Origin: Moorena sp. SIOASIH
GTDB taxonomy: Bacteria > Cyanobacteriota > Cyanobacteriia > Cyanobacteriales > Coleofasciculaceae
Assembly (NCBI RefSeq): GCF_010671925.1
Contig: NZ_JAAHIH010000003.1
Span: forward strand, 930,001-994,000
Direction of reading: 5' to 3'
DNA length: 64,000 bases
The translations under genes were made by a program, and so were the position numbers. A model generated the notes under the pieces. That model was not told where the DNA came from. It saw nothing but the letters and a program-made list of their open reading frames with translations, and did not search any database. Numbering within the stretch: the first letter of the stretch is position 1; every line of letters starts with the position of its first letter. This document shows, in pieces, positions 50,601 through 58,816 of this stretch.

Positions 50601-51871
50601 GTTTTAGCCGAGATAGTCAGATGCTCGCTTCTGCATCATCCGACAAAACGGTCAGAGTTTGGGATTTACAGGGAAATCAATTAGCACTCTTTGAAGGACA
50701 TCAAGGCCCAGTAAATAGTGTCAGTTTTAGCCGAGATAGTCAGATGCTCGCTTCTGCATCATCCGACAAAACGGTCAGACTCTGGGCAGTTGAAGATTTA
50801 GGTGAGATGCTGACTCGGGGCTGTAAGTTGTTGGAAGATTACTTTGTGGATCATCCTGAACATTTAGAAAGCTTAGAGAAATGCCAAGATTCAGATGGCA
50901 AAATAGCTGCAGCTTCTGGTTTTGTCAAACAAGGTGAGTACTTAGCGAAAAACGGGAATGTTGATGGTGCTATTGCTAAGTTCCAAAAAGCCAAACAATG
51001 GAATCCGGAGCTAGAATTAGAGCCAGAAAAAAATGCAAAATCGATCGCTCTTTTTACAAAAGGTGAGCAGTTAGCTAAAGAGGGGGATGTTGAGGGTGCT
51101 ATTGCTAAGTTTGAAGAAGCCAAAGAATGGAATCCTGAGCTAGAATTAGAGCCAGATAAAAAAGCCAAACAGCTAGCAGCACTCGCTAAAGTTAAACAAG
51201 GTCAGCAGTTAGCTAAAAAGGGGGATGTTGAGGGTGCTATTGCTAAGTTTAAAGAAGCCAAAAAAATAAATTCTAATCTAGAATTAGAGCCAGAAAAAAA
51301 TGCAAAATCGATCGCTCTTGTTACAGAAGGTGAGGAGTTAGCAATACAGGGGGATGTTGAGGGTGCTATTGCTAAGTTTAAAGAAGCCAAAGAATGGAAT
51401 CCCGAGCTAGAATTAGAGCCAGATAAAAAAGCCAAACAGCTAGCAGCATTTGCTAAAGTTGAACAAGGTACGGAGTTAGCTAAAGAGGGTAAATTAACCA
51501 AAGCCCTATCTCTCTATAAAGAAGCACAACAACTAGATCCAATCCTAGAACTTAATCCTTTGTCTTTGAATCGAATCTGTAGGTTTGGTAGTCTCCATGG
51601 ATATGCTGCTGACGTGATCGATACCTGTGAAAAAGCAGTAGCCAAAGCACCTAAATATAAATATGAAAGATATCAACATAGTCGTGGTGTGGCTAGAGCC
51701 CTGACTGGGGATACCGCAGGAGCAATATCAGATTTTCAGGCATTTGTAGATTGGACTAGCAATGATAAGTGGAAAGCACAACGGCAAAAATGGATAGATG
51801 AGCTTGGGGCTGGTAAGAATCCTTTTACGGAAGAGGTGTTGAAGGATTTACTTGAGGAGGAAGGGTGGTAA
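47642..51871 (+). CDS. AAA-like / WD40 / TPR protein with a repeat-derived linker
   Basis: A 1409-residue protein from the ATG at 47642; the upstream frame is translated repeat. The AAA-like domain (AAA_35 type) has SRQMGKSSLR at about 45 and VIFLDEIDSII. At about 259-488 lies a Gly/Ser/Pro-rich linker made of ten hairpin repeats. The family sequence then resumes (SQIIDNWVSQDKPEHLKTIR). A membrane helix is at about 662-684. Seven WD40 blades follow at about 773-1050, each 41 residues with FSRDGQMLASAS and TVR(V/L)WDL. TPR-like repeats (GDVEGAIAKFKEAKEWNPEL) run from about 1095 to 1300. The layout suggests a membrane-anchored sensor or scaffold like STAND-type NTPases. Blades 6 and 7 are almost identical in DNA. 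Confidence 0.88.
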   Translation: MTNQPTIYQVGGSLPNDAATYAVRKADTEIFDALMAGEFCYVLNSRQMGKSSLRVKTMQRLIDRGVACASVDVTQIGNYVTSEQWYASLIKTMVNSFKLSDKFKVLPWLRERKQLSPVMWLGEFIEEVLLSEIPENLVIFLDEIDSIIKVEFKDDFFAFIRSCYNQRAEKPVYKRLSFCLLGVATPADLIQDKQRTPFNIGRDIELTGFTFEEAKTPLLPGLVGKVDNPEQVLAEILHWTGGQPFLTQKLCKLMVEHSQASPLLRGTGGGSIDSTSGGESNHGLASPLLRGTGGGSIDNTAGGRSPLTPLNKGGTGVGETSGGESNHGLASPLLRGTGGGSIDNTPELGTPLTPLNKGGTGVEGTGVEGTSGGESNHGLASPLLRGTGGGSIDSTPELGTPLTPLNKGGTGVEETGVEGTSGGKSNHSQASPLLRGTGGGSIDSTPELGTPLTPLNKGGTSGGGSIHSSSRLGTPLTPLNKGGTSGVAQVARSQIIDNWVSQDKPEHLKTIRDRILRNEQRASRLLGLYQHVLDQGSLAADGSEEQTELRLSGLVVERDGSLTVNNWIYGSVFDRDWVKQELVRLRPYSEAFTAWVESGCQDEARLLRGVALENAQAWAKGKSLSDLDYQFLAAGQELDRRVLAEERRILTQAQAKAKRTIRRGGLALGLFSVVAIIVAVVTGIKARENFQQSQEAQAGTQLEKQALSILRRLPGDNGYYGNRELLYSAMNTGQQLFNIVKDGRPLDKYPTISPLYVLHQSLSKFKEKKKFQGHQSWVTSVSFSPDGKTLATASNDKTVRLWDLQGNQLALFKGDQSEVNSVSFSRNGQMLASASWDNTVRVWDLEGNQLALFKGHQSSVWNVSFSRDGQMLASASRDNTVRLWNLEGNQLALFEGHQGSVNSVSFSRDDKVLASGSYDKTVRVWDLEGNQLALFEGHQGPVNSVSFSRDGKVLASGSYDKTVRVWDLQGNQLALFEGHQGPVNSVSFSRDSQMLASASSDKTVRVWDLQGNQLALFEGHQGPVNSVSFSRDSQMLASASSDKTVRLWAVEDLGEMLTRGCKLLEDYFVDHPEHLESLEKCQDSDGKIAAASGFVKQGEYLAKNGNVDGAIAKFQKAKQWNPELELEPEKNAKSIALFTKGEQLAKEGDVEGAIAKFEEAKEWNPELELEPDKKAKQLAALAKVKQGQQLAKKGDVEGAIAKFKEAKKINSNLELEPEKNAKSIALVTEGEELAIQGDVEGAIAKFKEAKEWNPELELEPDKKAKQLAAFAKVEQGTELAKEGKLTKALSLYKEAQQLDPILELNPLSLNRICRFGSLHGYAADVIDTCEKAVAKAPKYKYERYQHSRGVARALTGDTAGAISDFQAFVDWTSNDKWKAQRQKWIDELGAGKNPFTEEVLKDLLEEEGW
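48418..49105 (+). repeat. Ten in-frame hairpin repeats within the AAA-WD40 gene
   Basis: There are five copies of CCCCCTTATTAAGGGGGACG (at about 48424, 48502, 48631, 48784, 48939) and five of CCCCCCTTAACAAGGGGGG (at about 48566, 48700, 48855, 49009, 49073). They alternate with TCTGGAGGGGAATC and GGATC(T/C)ATCGATA spacers. All are translated in one frame as SPLLRGTGGGSID and TPLTPLNKGGT motifs. Confidence 0.92.
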
Positions 51872-51875
51872 GAGG

Positions 51876-51983
51876 CATGCTAGCAATAGGCATGCTAGCA
51901 ATAGGCATGCTAGCAATAGGCAAAATTTGACTACAAGAGCTTTTGCTGCTTCTATCAATTTCCTCTGAATGTGTAGTGCTATA
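51876..51983. repeat. Triple 17-mer and partial mini element
   Basis: Three copies of AGGCATGCTAGCAAT lie at about 51875-51920. They are followed by TTTGACTACAAGAGCTTTTG and a right end GTAGTGCTATA (51973-51983) shared with the element at 38988-39094. No left TATAGCGCTAC end was found here, so the copy is truncated. Confidence 0.65.
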
Positions 51984-52113
51984 TATTATAAGCTTTGCTT
52001 CGACTGCTATATTTGGGTAACTCAATCGCTACATCGTTTACAGTAAAAGAGTTTGAGGTGTAAAGTAGTACAAATGAACGGACGACTTCAGTCAAAAATG
52101 GTACATCAGCTCA

Positions 52114-52452
52114 ATGACCTCTAAACGAATTCCTGCTAAGTTTTATAAAACTGAATCTGATAACGAACCTGTCCGTGATTGGCTCTTAAGTTTAGACAAG
52201 GAGGAACGGCGGTTAATTGGCACAGACATTAAAACTGTTGAGTACGGTTGGCCTATTGGTATGCCTACCTGTCGCCCGATGGGAAATGGTTTATTTGAAG
52301 TCCGTACTAACTTACCTAATGGCCGCACTGCCCGGGTTATTTTCTGCATTCATAACAATCAAATGGTTTTGTTACATGGATTCATCAAAAAAACTGAAAA
52401 AACGCCCAAACAAGAATTAGCTTTAGCTTTACAAAGAAAAGGTAACTTATAA
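52114..52452 (+). CDS. HigB/RelE-type toxin, phage Gp49-like
   Basis: A 112-residue basic protein of the Gp49/HigB family (type II toxin, mRNA-cleaving RelE-like fold). Family blocks are VRDWLLSLDKEERRLIGTDI, GMPTCRPMGNGLFEVRTNLP, TARVIFCIHNNQMVLLHGFI and the C-terminal KKTEKTPKQELALALQRK. It is followed after 7 bp by an XRE antitoxin gene, the toxin-first order usual for HigBA. It would cleave translated mRNA when the antitoxin is lost. The frame is intact and the basic residues of the family are kept, so the module is probably functional. Confidence 0.9.
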   Translation: MTSKRIPAKFYKTESDNEPVRDWLLSLDKEERRLIGTDIKTVEYGWPIGMPTCRPMGNGLFEVRTNLPNGRTARVIFCIHNNQMVLLHGFIKKTEKTPKQELALALQRKGNL

Positions 52453-52459
52453 AAATAAA

Positions 52460-52759
52460 ATGAATAATAATCCTTATATCGGTTCTTCCTTAGATGAACT
52501 TTTAGAAGAAGATAACATCCTTGCTGAAGTTGAAGCGGTAGCTCTCAAACGAGTTTTAGCTTGGCAAATCGAACAGGCCATGCTTGAAAAAGGACTGACT
52601 AAAACTGAAATGACCAAGGTCATGAAAACTACTCCTGCCGCATTAGATCGTCTTTTAGATCCCAACAATACCTCTGTAACCCTGAACACAATTGAACGGG
52701 CAGCTAATGCACTGGGTAAGCGGTTACAGCTTCAATTGATTGATGGTGATGTTATATAG
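52460..52759 (+). CDS. HigA-type XRE antitoxin
   Basis: A 99-residue antitoxin with an acidic N-terminus (SSLDELLEEDNILAEVEA) and an XRE/Cro helix-turn-helix at about 36-85 (AMLEKGLTKTEMTKVMKTTPAALDRLLDP, then TLNTIERAANALGKRL). It starts seven bases after the toxin stop codon, so both are translated from one transcript. It neutralises the toxin by direct binding and probably represses the operon. Confidence 0.9.
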   Translation: MNNNPYIGSSLDELLEEDNILAEVEAVALKRVLAWQIEQAMLEKGLTKTEMTKVMKTTPAALDRLLDPNNTSVTLNTIERAANALGKRLQLQLIDGDVI

Positions 52760-52766
52760 GGGTTTT

Positions 52767-52866
52767 CAAGAGGCAAGAGGCAAGAGGCAAGAGGCAAGAA
52801 GCAAGAGGCAATAGTTTCCCTGCTCCCGATTCCCGATTCCCGACTCCCGATTCCCGACTCCCGACC
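52767..52866. repeat. GAGGCAA and GATTCCCGACTCCC arrays
   Basis: About six GAGGCAA units are followed by about six CCCGA(T/C)T(C/T) units, between the antitoxin gene and the next leader. The GAGGCAA unit also occurs near 10113, 39003 and 47470. Confidence 0.8.
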
Positions 52867-52931
52867 CCTTTGTTACAAAAATTTTCAAAATATGTTATAA
52901 TATTGCGTTTTTTGTGATATAGTATAAAAGT

Positions 52932-52996
52932 GGGCGCTGAGACGCCCAGAGTCAAGAGCTAGCCCGTAGATGTTGGACCGTCACCGGGCTAGCTCT
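52932..52996 (+). promoter_or_regulatory. Structured 5' leader of the gene at 53027
   Basis: A small hairpin (GGGCG…CGCCC, 52932-52947) is followed by a 12-bp perfect stem, AGAGCTAGCCCG (52955-52966) with CGGGCTAGCTCT (52985-52996), loop 18 nt. CCAGAG at 52946 could instead pair with CTCTGG at 52994, giving an alternative fold. TATAAT-like strings lie just upstream (about 52896-52929). CCCCT follows the stem, close to the AAGGAG ribosome-binding site. Confidence 0.55.
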
Positions 52997-53026
52997 GGCT
53001 CCCCTAAAAAAGGAGATGGTTTGATT

Positions 53027-53216
53027 ATGAACTATTCGGAACGGCTTCACCCGTGGGTGGTCATTCGGCTATTACCACAAATGCAGCGAGTTGTTGTTGC
53101 TCGCTTCCGCAATCGATCGGATGCCGAAGGACATTTGTGGGCCTTGAAACGATTAATGCCTGATGCGGAATTTATAATTATTTTTGATGTGGGGAATAAT
53201 CCGATAATTAGTAGGG

Positions 53217-53221
<5 letters not shown>
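53027..53221 (+). CDS. Small soluble protein of unknown function
   Basis: A 64-residue protein (MNYSERLHPWVVIRLLPQMQ) with a beta-alpha-beta pattern (VVIRLLP, RVVVARFRNRSDAEGHLWALKRLMP, EFIIIFDV). The ATG at 53027 has AAGGAGA about 10 bases upstream; the earlier frame start at 52970 lies inside the leader hairpin and is unlikely. The compact, arginine-rich first half could bind nucleic acid or a protein partner, but I recognise no family. Its conspicuous leader suggests post-transcriptional control. Confidence 0.75.
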
Positions 53222-53335
<114 letters not shown>

Positions 53336-53362
53336 CTTAGCAAACGACTTTTTCAGCAAACC

Positions 53363-56131
53363 CTACTTAACTCTTTCATTAACCGGAAAGCGGTCAAGTA
53401 ACTGAGCAGCACGAATCGCATTAGCTTTTAAAGACTCTGATAGAGCCAACACATGGGGAATTTGGGATAATATATCTAAGGTTCGACGTAAGATTCGCAC
53501 CACATCCCCTTCATCTAAGCTGCTATTGCCGCATAGCTCCCGCCAGGATTTGCCTAATGACCACTGTTCTACTAGACCAATTAACCTATCCTCTGACCAA
53601 ACCGGTAAGGCGACATGATATCGGCGCTGTAGCTGAAATACTTGACGCCGAATCCTCCTGAGGTTTGCCAATGCTTCTAGCACTTCTTCACTTGGTTGAT
53701 AGTTTGTCCAACTATCCGGTCTAGGAGTTTCGGTAACTAAAGCAGAACAGGCTGCTGCCAATTGGTGGGGGTCTAAGTCATCTAATTCTCCCGACAACAT
53801 GGCTAAGGCTAGCCACAACTCATTCTCTCCCCGAAGCGAAGCAGCCACTTGCCCCAGAACAGTCGGAGTTAACCCTTCCAAAGAACCAGATGCCTTTAAA
53901 ATTTCAATCAGGTTGAGAAATTCGTACCAATGCTGAGCCTGGTATTCTCGGAATTTAGCTTGACGTTGGTTAATTTGCTCCTGCAAAAACAACCGTTTTT
54001 TGTGGCGTTTGATCAGTTGAGAGGGATTACCCCACTGACGAAGAGGATGGGTTTCCATTTGACCCTCTAGATCAGCAACAACACCTTGTTGCTCCCTCAC
54101 TTCTGGAGCAACCCAGAGTTGAGCAATGGTGGGAACTTGGTTAGCCAAGGCTTCAGTATCTTCATTTCCGCCTTTGACTTGACCTGGTTTAATCTCAAGT
54201 CCCTCTAAAGGCTGGAGAGTGCCAATATCAAGGTATCGAAGATTGATAATGGTGGATTCAGAAGAGTCAGGTTGATTTGAGCCGGTTGAGTAATCTTCTG
54301 TAGAGCCATTGGATACTTGGTCATCGGCCGTTTCAGGAAAGCCCTCTAACCCCATCACATCACCAGTTGTTGCCACATACCATCGGTTAGCAGCACTTAA
54401 GCACACCAGATAAGGGAATTGACCGGAACCCTTTTGTTTAGACACCAAAACAGCTGGAACAGGAGAAGACACTGGCACATGCTTGCCCTTGAGATAAAGA
54501 ATGGCTCCCGGTTGCACCTGTTGTAGTACTTGGGATACTGCTTTGGAAAGAGATACGTCTGCTTGGTGTTGCAGGTCTTTAAGGATGCGGCGCTCTACTT
54601 TCAGGTGTTCCTTGAGTTTTTGATAGGCTTCCATTACTGACACATCTACCGGTGCCAGTTGAAAATCAATTCTCGTCAGTTCCGCAGTCAGTTCAGTAAT
54701 TGCCTGTTGTTGAGGTTTTAGGTACAAAGTAGCTAGGTACTGAGCAAAGCTGCGTTCAACTAATTCCTTGGCTTCAGGAAGAGAGTGAGTTTGCAACAAA
54801 TTTAGTACCATGCCATAGGTAGGGGTAAACTGACTAACTAGGGGATCAGCACCAGCAGTTGCTAGATAAGCCGCCTCCTTAGCCCCTTCAAAGGGGGTTT
54901 GCACGGTCACCACATAGCCATGGGTATCCATCCCTCGCCTTCCTGCTCGTCCAGCCATCTGCAAAAATTCCGAGGCAGTCAGTAGCCGGTGTCCTCGGTC
55001 AGTACGCTTAGATAGACTGGAAATAACCGTGGTACGGGCAGGCATATTAATTCCTGCTGCTAGGGTTTCTGTCGCAAATACCACCTTCACTAGTCCTTGT
55101 TGGAATAGTTCTTCGACTAGACCTTTCCAAGCAGGTAAAATTCCAGCATGATGGGCAGCAATACCTCGGTAGAGGGGGTCAATTTGTTTCGTACGAGCTG
55201 CTTCTGGATTCTTACTGATAAATTCATCAATCCGTTTCTTGAGTTGAGCTGCTTCTTGTTCATTGACCAGGGATATTGGACCCATCTCATCTACTGCCTT
55301 ATCACAGCCTCGGCGGCTAAAGATAAAGTAGATAGCTGGTAACATCTCCCGTTTTTTTAGTTTGCTGACCACAGAGCTAATGCTGGGGCTTTCCGGACGT
55401 CCACTTTTGTCCTTGCTTTTGGGACGCCTGGTTTTGAGGAAGTTGTTAATCTTGGTTTGGTCGTCATTCAGCAGGGAGACAATTCCCTTGGGATGGGCAA
55501 AGTAAAACTCTAGAGGAACAGGTCGGAAGTCAGAGTAAATCAGCTGAGTGGAGCCATGAACTTGATTGAGCCAGTCGGTCAACTGGTCAGAATTGGCAAC
55601 AGTGGCGGAGAGGGCAACAATTTGTATATCTGGCGGACAATAGATAATTGATTCTTCCCAAACCGTGCCTCGTTGTCGGTCATTCATGTAATGACATTCG
55701 TCTAGGATGACCGCCTCAACTCCTAGCATAGAGGCTCCCACTTGACCAATTGGGGTACCATAGAGCATATTACGGAAGATTTCCGTAGTCATCACTAAGA
55801 CGGAAGCTTCTCGGTTGACCGAGGAATCACCGGTAACTAGACCGACTTTGTCTGCGCCAAATTTTGCCCTAAAATCCCTTAGTTTCTGGTTGGAGAGCGC
55901 TTTGAGGGGGGTGGTGTAGAAAACACGTCCCCCTTGAGACAACGCACGATAAATGGTATATTCTCCAATTAGGGTTTTACCAGAACCAGTCGGAGCACAG
56001 ACAACTACTGATTGACTATCATTGAGAGCCTCAATTGCCTGTTTTTGGAACTCGTCTAGTTCAAAGGGAAATAGGTTTTTCGGGTCAAGGTCTACTGATG
56101 AAGTAGCAATATTCACACAAGGTTTGTCCAA
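53363..56131 (-). CDS. Ski2-like DExH-box RNA helicase
   Basis: A 922-residue superfamily-2 helicase of the Ski2/Mtr4 type. Walker A APTGSGKT is at 45-52, motif Ia TTPLKALSNQK follows, then the DECH box in VILDECHYMND (about 146), SAT motif LSATVAN, and motif VI QMAGRAGRRGMD (about 392). A C-terminal DSHCT domain is typical (LLEQ-like helical end with RRIRRQVFQLQRR). An Asp/Ser-rich insertion at about 575-640 lies where the arch domain sits in Mtr4. It probably unwinds structured RNA during processing or decay. The protein is complete, with start at 56131. Confidence 0.92.
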   Translation of the reverse strand: MDKPCVNIATSSVDLDPKNLFPFELDEFQKQAIEALNDSQSVVVCAPTGSGKTLIGEYTIYRALSQGGRVFYTTPLKALSNQKLRDFRAKFGADKVGLVTGDSSVNREASVLVMTTEIFRNMLYGTPIGQVGASMLGVEAVILDECHYMNDRQRGTVWEESIIYCPPDIQIVALSATVANSDQLTDWLNQVHGSTQLIYSDFRPVPLEFYFAHPKGIVSLLNDDQTKINNFLKTRRPKSKDKSGRPESPSISSVVSKLKKREMLPAIYFIFSRRGCDKAVDEMGPISLVNEQEAAQLKKRIDEFISKNPEAARTKQIDPLYRGIAAHHAGILPAWKGLVEELFQQGLVKVVFATETLAAGINMPARTTVISSLSKRTDRGHRLLTASEFLQMAGRAGRRGMDTHGYVVTVQTPFEGAKEAAYLATAGADPLVSQFTPTYGMVLNLLQTHSLPEAKELVERSFAQYLATLYLKPQQQAITELTAELTRIDFQLAPVDVSVMEAYQKLKEHLKVERRILKDLQHQADVSLSKAVSQVLQQVQPGAILYLKGKHVPVSSPVPAVLVSKQKGSGQFPYLVCLSAANRWYVATTGDVMGLEGFPETADDQVSNGSTEDYSTGSNQPDSSESTIINLRYLDIGTLQPLEGLEIKPGQVKGGNEDTEALANQVPTIAQLWVAPEVREQQGVVADLEGQMETHPLRQWGNPSQLIKRHKKRLFLQEQINQRQAKFREYQAQHWYEFLNLIEILKASGSLEGLTPTVLGQVAASLRGENELWLALAMLSGELDDLDPHQLAAACSALVTETPRPDSWTNYQPSEEVLEALANLRRIRRQVFQLQRRYHVALPVWSEDRLIGLVEQWSLGKSWRELCGNSSLDEGDVVRILRRTLDILSQIPHVLALSESLKANAIRAAQLLDRFPVNERVK

Positions 56132-56370
56132 TAAGGTATATAATCGTTAGGTATTGGTTGCAATTACATAGTTCATTGGTCGTATATATTGTATGTTAGT
56201 TAATTAATTGAGAGCGTTTACACCATTGTAGTCAGGATACTGCTGGCGTATAGATGGGCAATTGTTTCCTCTCACAAAGGGACAGACGAACTCGAAGTCT
56301 TGTAGGAAAGGGGTTTGACGCTATTCCCAAAAACTATTCCGATAGGGGATTACTAATAGAAATCCGTATG

Positions 56371-58632
56371 CTACTCGACTTGTAAATCTTCCTCCTGTTC
56401 TACCAAGATAATGTCCAAACCCCTAACATCTTGGAAGATAAACTCCACCCGACGATTACGAGCATGATTTACTGATGTAGTTCCTGTGGTCTTTAGCTGA
56501 CTTTCACCAAAAGAACGAATAGTCATCCGTTCTGGCCCAACTCCCAGACGCAACAGGTAATCCCGTGCTGCCTTTGCCCGCCGCCATCCCAAGGCTTGGT
56601 TATATTCCACAGTAGCACGGAAGTCTGTATGTCCCTGGATATCGATGGTCATGAAGGGGTACTCTTGTAATACTCTGGCAATCTGGTTGAGTACTGCTGC
56701 AGTTCTCGGACTAATTCTGGATTGGTCAAGGGCAAAATGAATCACCCTAGGTACCTTCAACACCAAGGGTTCAGGTATTTGTGGGGACTGTGGTTGTACC
56801 GGAACCCTGGCCACTGGACGGCTGGTACACTGGGGCTTTGCTGTCTTCGGTAGAGTTGTTGCTGACCGTGTCTCGATACTATTCCCTTGATCATCAAGAG
56901 CACGCACTACTACAGTCACAGCTGGTTCAGAGGTACCGTAGTCTGGGTGAGTTGCGATCGCACTCAGGTAATCCCCAGGCTGGACATTACTAAGACTAAT
57001 CCCAAACTTCCCGTCTTGATCTGCTTCGGCTGTAGCAATCTTCCTGCTCAAGGGACCATAACCAGGGGTTTTTGGGGAAACCTGGTCTACAAGATAGATA
57101 TCTACCTGAGCACCAGGGTCAGCTAACCCATCCAAACTCACCTGACCATCCCGTTGAAAAAACTCTACCGCTAACCACCGAGGTGTATTCACAGCATTAT
57201 TCCCAGTGTCTCGCCTACGGTTAGGAGAGTCTCGCTTAGGGTTTGGTCCATCACCCACTTGATAATGTCTGGCTCCGGTATGGTTTCTAGTTACTAGGTC
57301 AATGCTCAGCCCTTCTAGAGCCGCAAATTGATTATCTTGGATGATATTGCGATCGCTTTTTGGCTTAGCAGCAACCACCACTCCTGGTCCTGCTTGGTTA
57401 GTGATTTGGTTACCAATCACTTGATGGTCATCTCCCATCAAATATATGGCAGCCCGACGTAAACGGTGCCCATTATACTTAATCTGATTATTCCGAATGC
57501 TGACAGCACCGGTAGGTTTAAATAGATACACACCGCTGCCGTCGTTGCCGCAAATTAAGTTAGAGTCAATAGTGGTATTCTCAATAGTACCCTCTAAACG
57601 AATAGCATCTGGCATCCCAGCCATCCCATTACCAACGATGATATTCTCGGTAATCTTTAGCTCCCTCGCCTGCTCGGAGGTAATAATCCCGCTACCGTCA
57701 TGATTAGCAATTCGATTACGCCGGATGGTCACTCCTGTGCCACTAAACACCCATACCCCAAAAGCTGACATGGTTGATGGCATACTCTCATCCGGGGGTA
57801 TACCTAGCCAAGTGTTTTCTATAATCACCGATTGGGGAGGTTTGTCGGCAGCAAACTGACCGTCGTAGTGGGGTGGCAGCCGATGGGAAATCAATATGTC
57901 TGCTGGTGTTGAGATAACAGTTGCTTGGTGCTGACCCTTAAATCCATATATACTTAAACCCTTTATTGTAACATCATCATTAATAATTGTCAAACCTTGA
58001 AAAATGTCTACAGTTTCCGCTGGGGTAATTGCCACCAATGGAACCGGGATTTCAATCTCGGCGGTAGCTGATTGACCTCGGTTATAGCCAGGTTGGGTTG
58101 TGCCGTCTACGATTACTCCAGCAGTCGCGATGGGAGGCAAGTGTTCTACCAAACGAATAGTGGTTTGCTGGGCAGGTAAATTAAACTCTATTTTTGACCG
58201 TGCTGGGGAACTTAGGGATTCTACTTGAGCTTTTTCTGTGGGACTAAGTTGGTCTAGAGTTAATGTGCCGTTGATCAGGTTAATAGCTTCCCTCAGGGTT
58301 AAGTTATTGTCTGGTTTTACTGAACCATCTTGGTTGCTATTGACGACGACTTTTAGAGGTGATCGTGTTGGTTGGGCTAGGGCTGGGCGAATCAAGGCAA
58401 AAGGCAAAAGGCAAAAGGCAAAAGGCAAAAGGTAAAAGGGAACAGTATGGATGAACTCTTTTAAGTCTAGGGTTGATAATAATCTAGGTATATACTGGTT
58501 TTTTTTGATAAGTCTAGGGGTTTCTTTTTTATTAATACAACCTGGAATTAAACTAGAATAGTAATGATTTTTTTTTGAGATTTTTAGGGAGACTTCTGAC
58601 TTTAAAGCCGAAGTAATTAGATTTGGATTCAT
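56371..58632 (-). CDS. Parallel beta-helix protein with C-terminal OmpA-like domain
   Basis: A 753-residue envelope protein. A hydrophobic stretch at 66-80, encoded by a heptamer repeat, ends in RPALA-86 and looks like a signal peptide core behind an unusually long N-terminus. The body is a right-handed beta-helix (residues about 95-440, repeated N-x-I motifs such as VTIRRNRIANHDGSGI). Carboxypeptidase-regulatory-like beta-sandwich segments follow (FISLSNVQPGDYLSAIATHPD-like pattern). The C-terminal OmpA peptidoglycan-binding domain spans about 630-740 (TIDIQGHTDFRATVEYNQAL, RAKAARDYLLRLGV, RSFGESQL). It lies 184 bp downstream of the giant beta-barrel gene on the same strand, so the two probably form an operon and a joint envelope structure. 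Confidence 0.86.
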   Translation of the reverse strand: MNPNLITSALKSEVSLKISKKNHYYSSLIPGCINKKETPRLIKKNQYIPRLLSTLDLKEFIHTVPFYLLPFAFCLLPFALIRPALAQPTRSPLKVVVNSNQDGSVKPDNNLTLREAINLINGTLTLDQLSPTEKAQVESLSSPARSKIEFNLPAQQTTIRLVEHLPPIATAGVIVDGTTQPGYNRGQSATAEIEIPVPLVAITPAETVDIFQGLTIINDDVTIKGLSIYGFKGQHQATVISTPADILISHRLPPHYDGQFAADKPPQSVIIENTWLGIPPDESMPSTMSAFGVWVFSGTGVTIRRNRIANHDGSGIITSEQARELKITENIIVGNGMAGMPDAIRLEGTIENTTIDSNLICGNDGSGVYLFKPTGAVSIRNNQIKYNGHRLRRAAIYLMGDDHQVIGNQITNQAGPGVVVAAKPKSDRNIIQDNQFAALEGLSIDLVTRNHTGARHYQVGDGPNPKRDSPNRRRDTGNNAVNTPRWLAVEFFQRDGQVSLDGLADPGAQVDIYLVDQVSPKTPGYGPLSRKIATAEADQDGKFGISLSNVQPGDYLSAIATHPDYGTSEPAVTVVVRALDDQGNSIETRSATTLPKTAKPQCTSRPVARVPVQPQSPQIPEPLVLKVPRVIHFALDQSRISPRTAAVLNQIARVLQEYPFMTIDIQGHTDFRATVEYNQALGWRRAKAARDYLLRLGVGPERMTIRSFGESQLKTTGTTSVNHARNRRVEFIFQDVRGLDIILVEQEEDLQVE
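58395..58440. repeat. AAAAGGC heptamer array encoding a signal-peptide core
   Basis: Five to six copies of AAAAGGC lie within the gene at 56371. Read on the minus strand they give the repeating hydrophobic residues YLLPFAFCLLPFAL. Similar short arrays elsewhere in the window are intergenic. Confidence 0.85.
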
Positions 58633-58816
58633 AGCTGCTTACTTTTAAGGATTACAACTTGATCTAAATAATAGTAAGTATTTACTGGTTTATGGTATTA
58701 CACCATTTATAGTCAATGATAAACTAAATATTTATGATAATTAATAATAGTAAATTTTTCATAATTAATCGGTGATTATACTAAAATCACCAATCATCAA
58801 TTACCCGAACACACTA

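Noticed and set aside
44551..52759. Calling the 44-53 kb region a proven defence island
   Set aside because: Only toxin-antitoxin genes and generic signalling domains are present; no recognised defence effector was found, so it is kept as a hypothesis.
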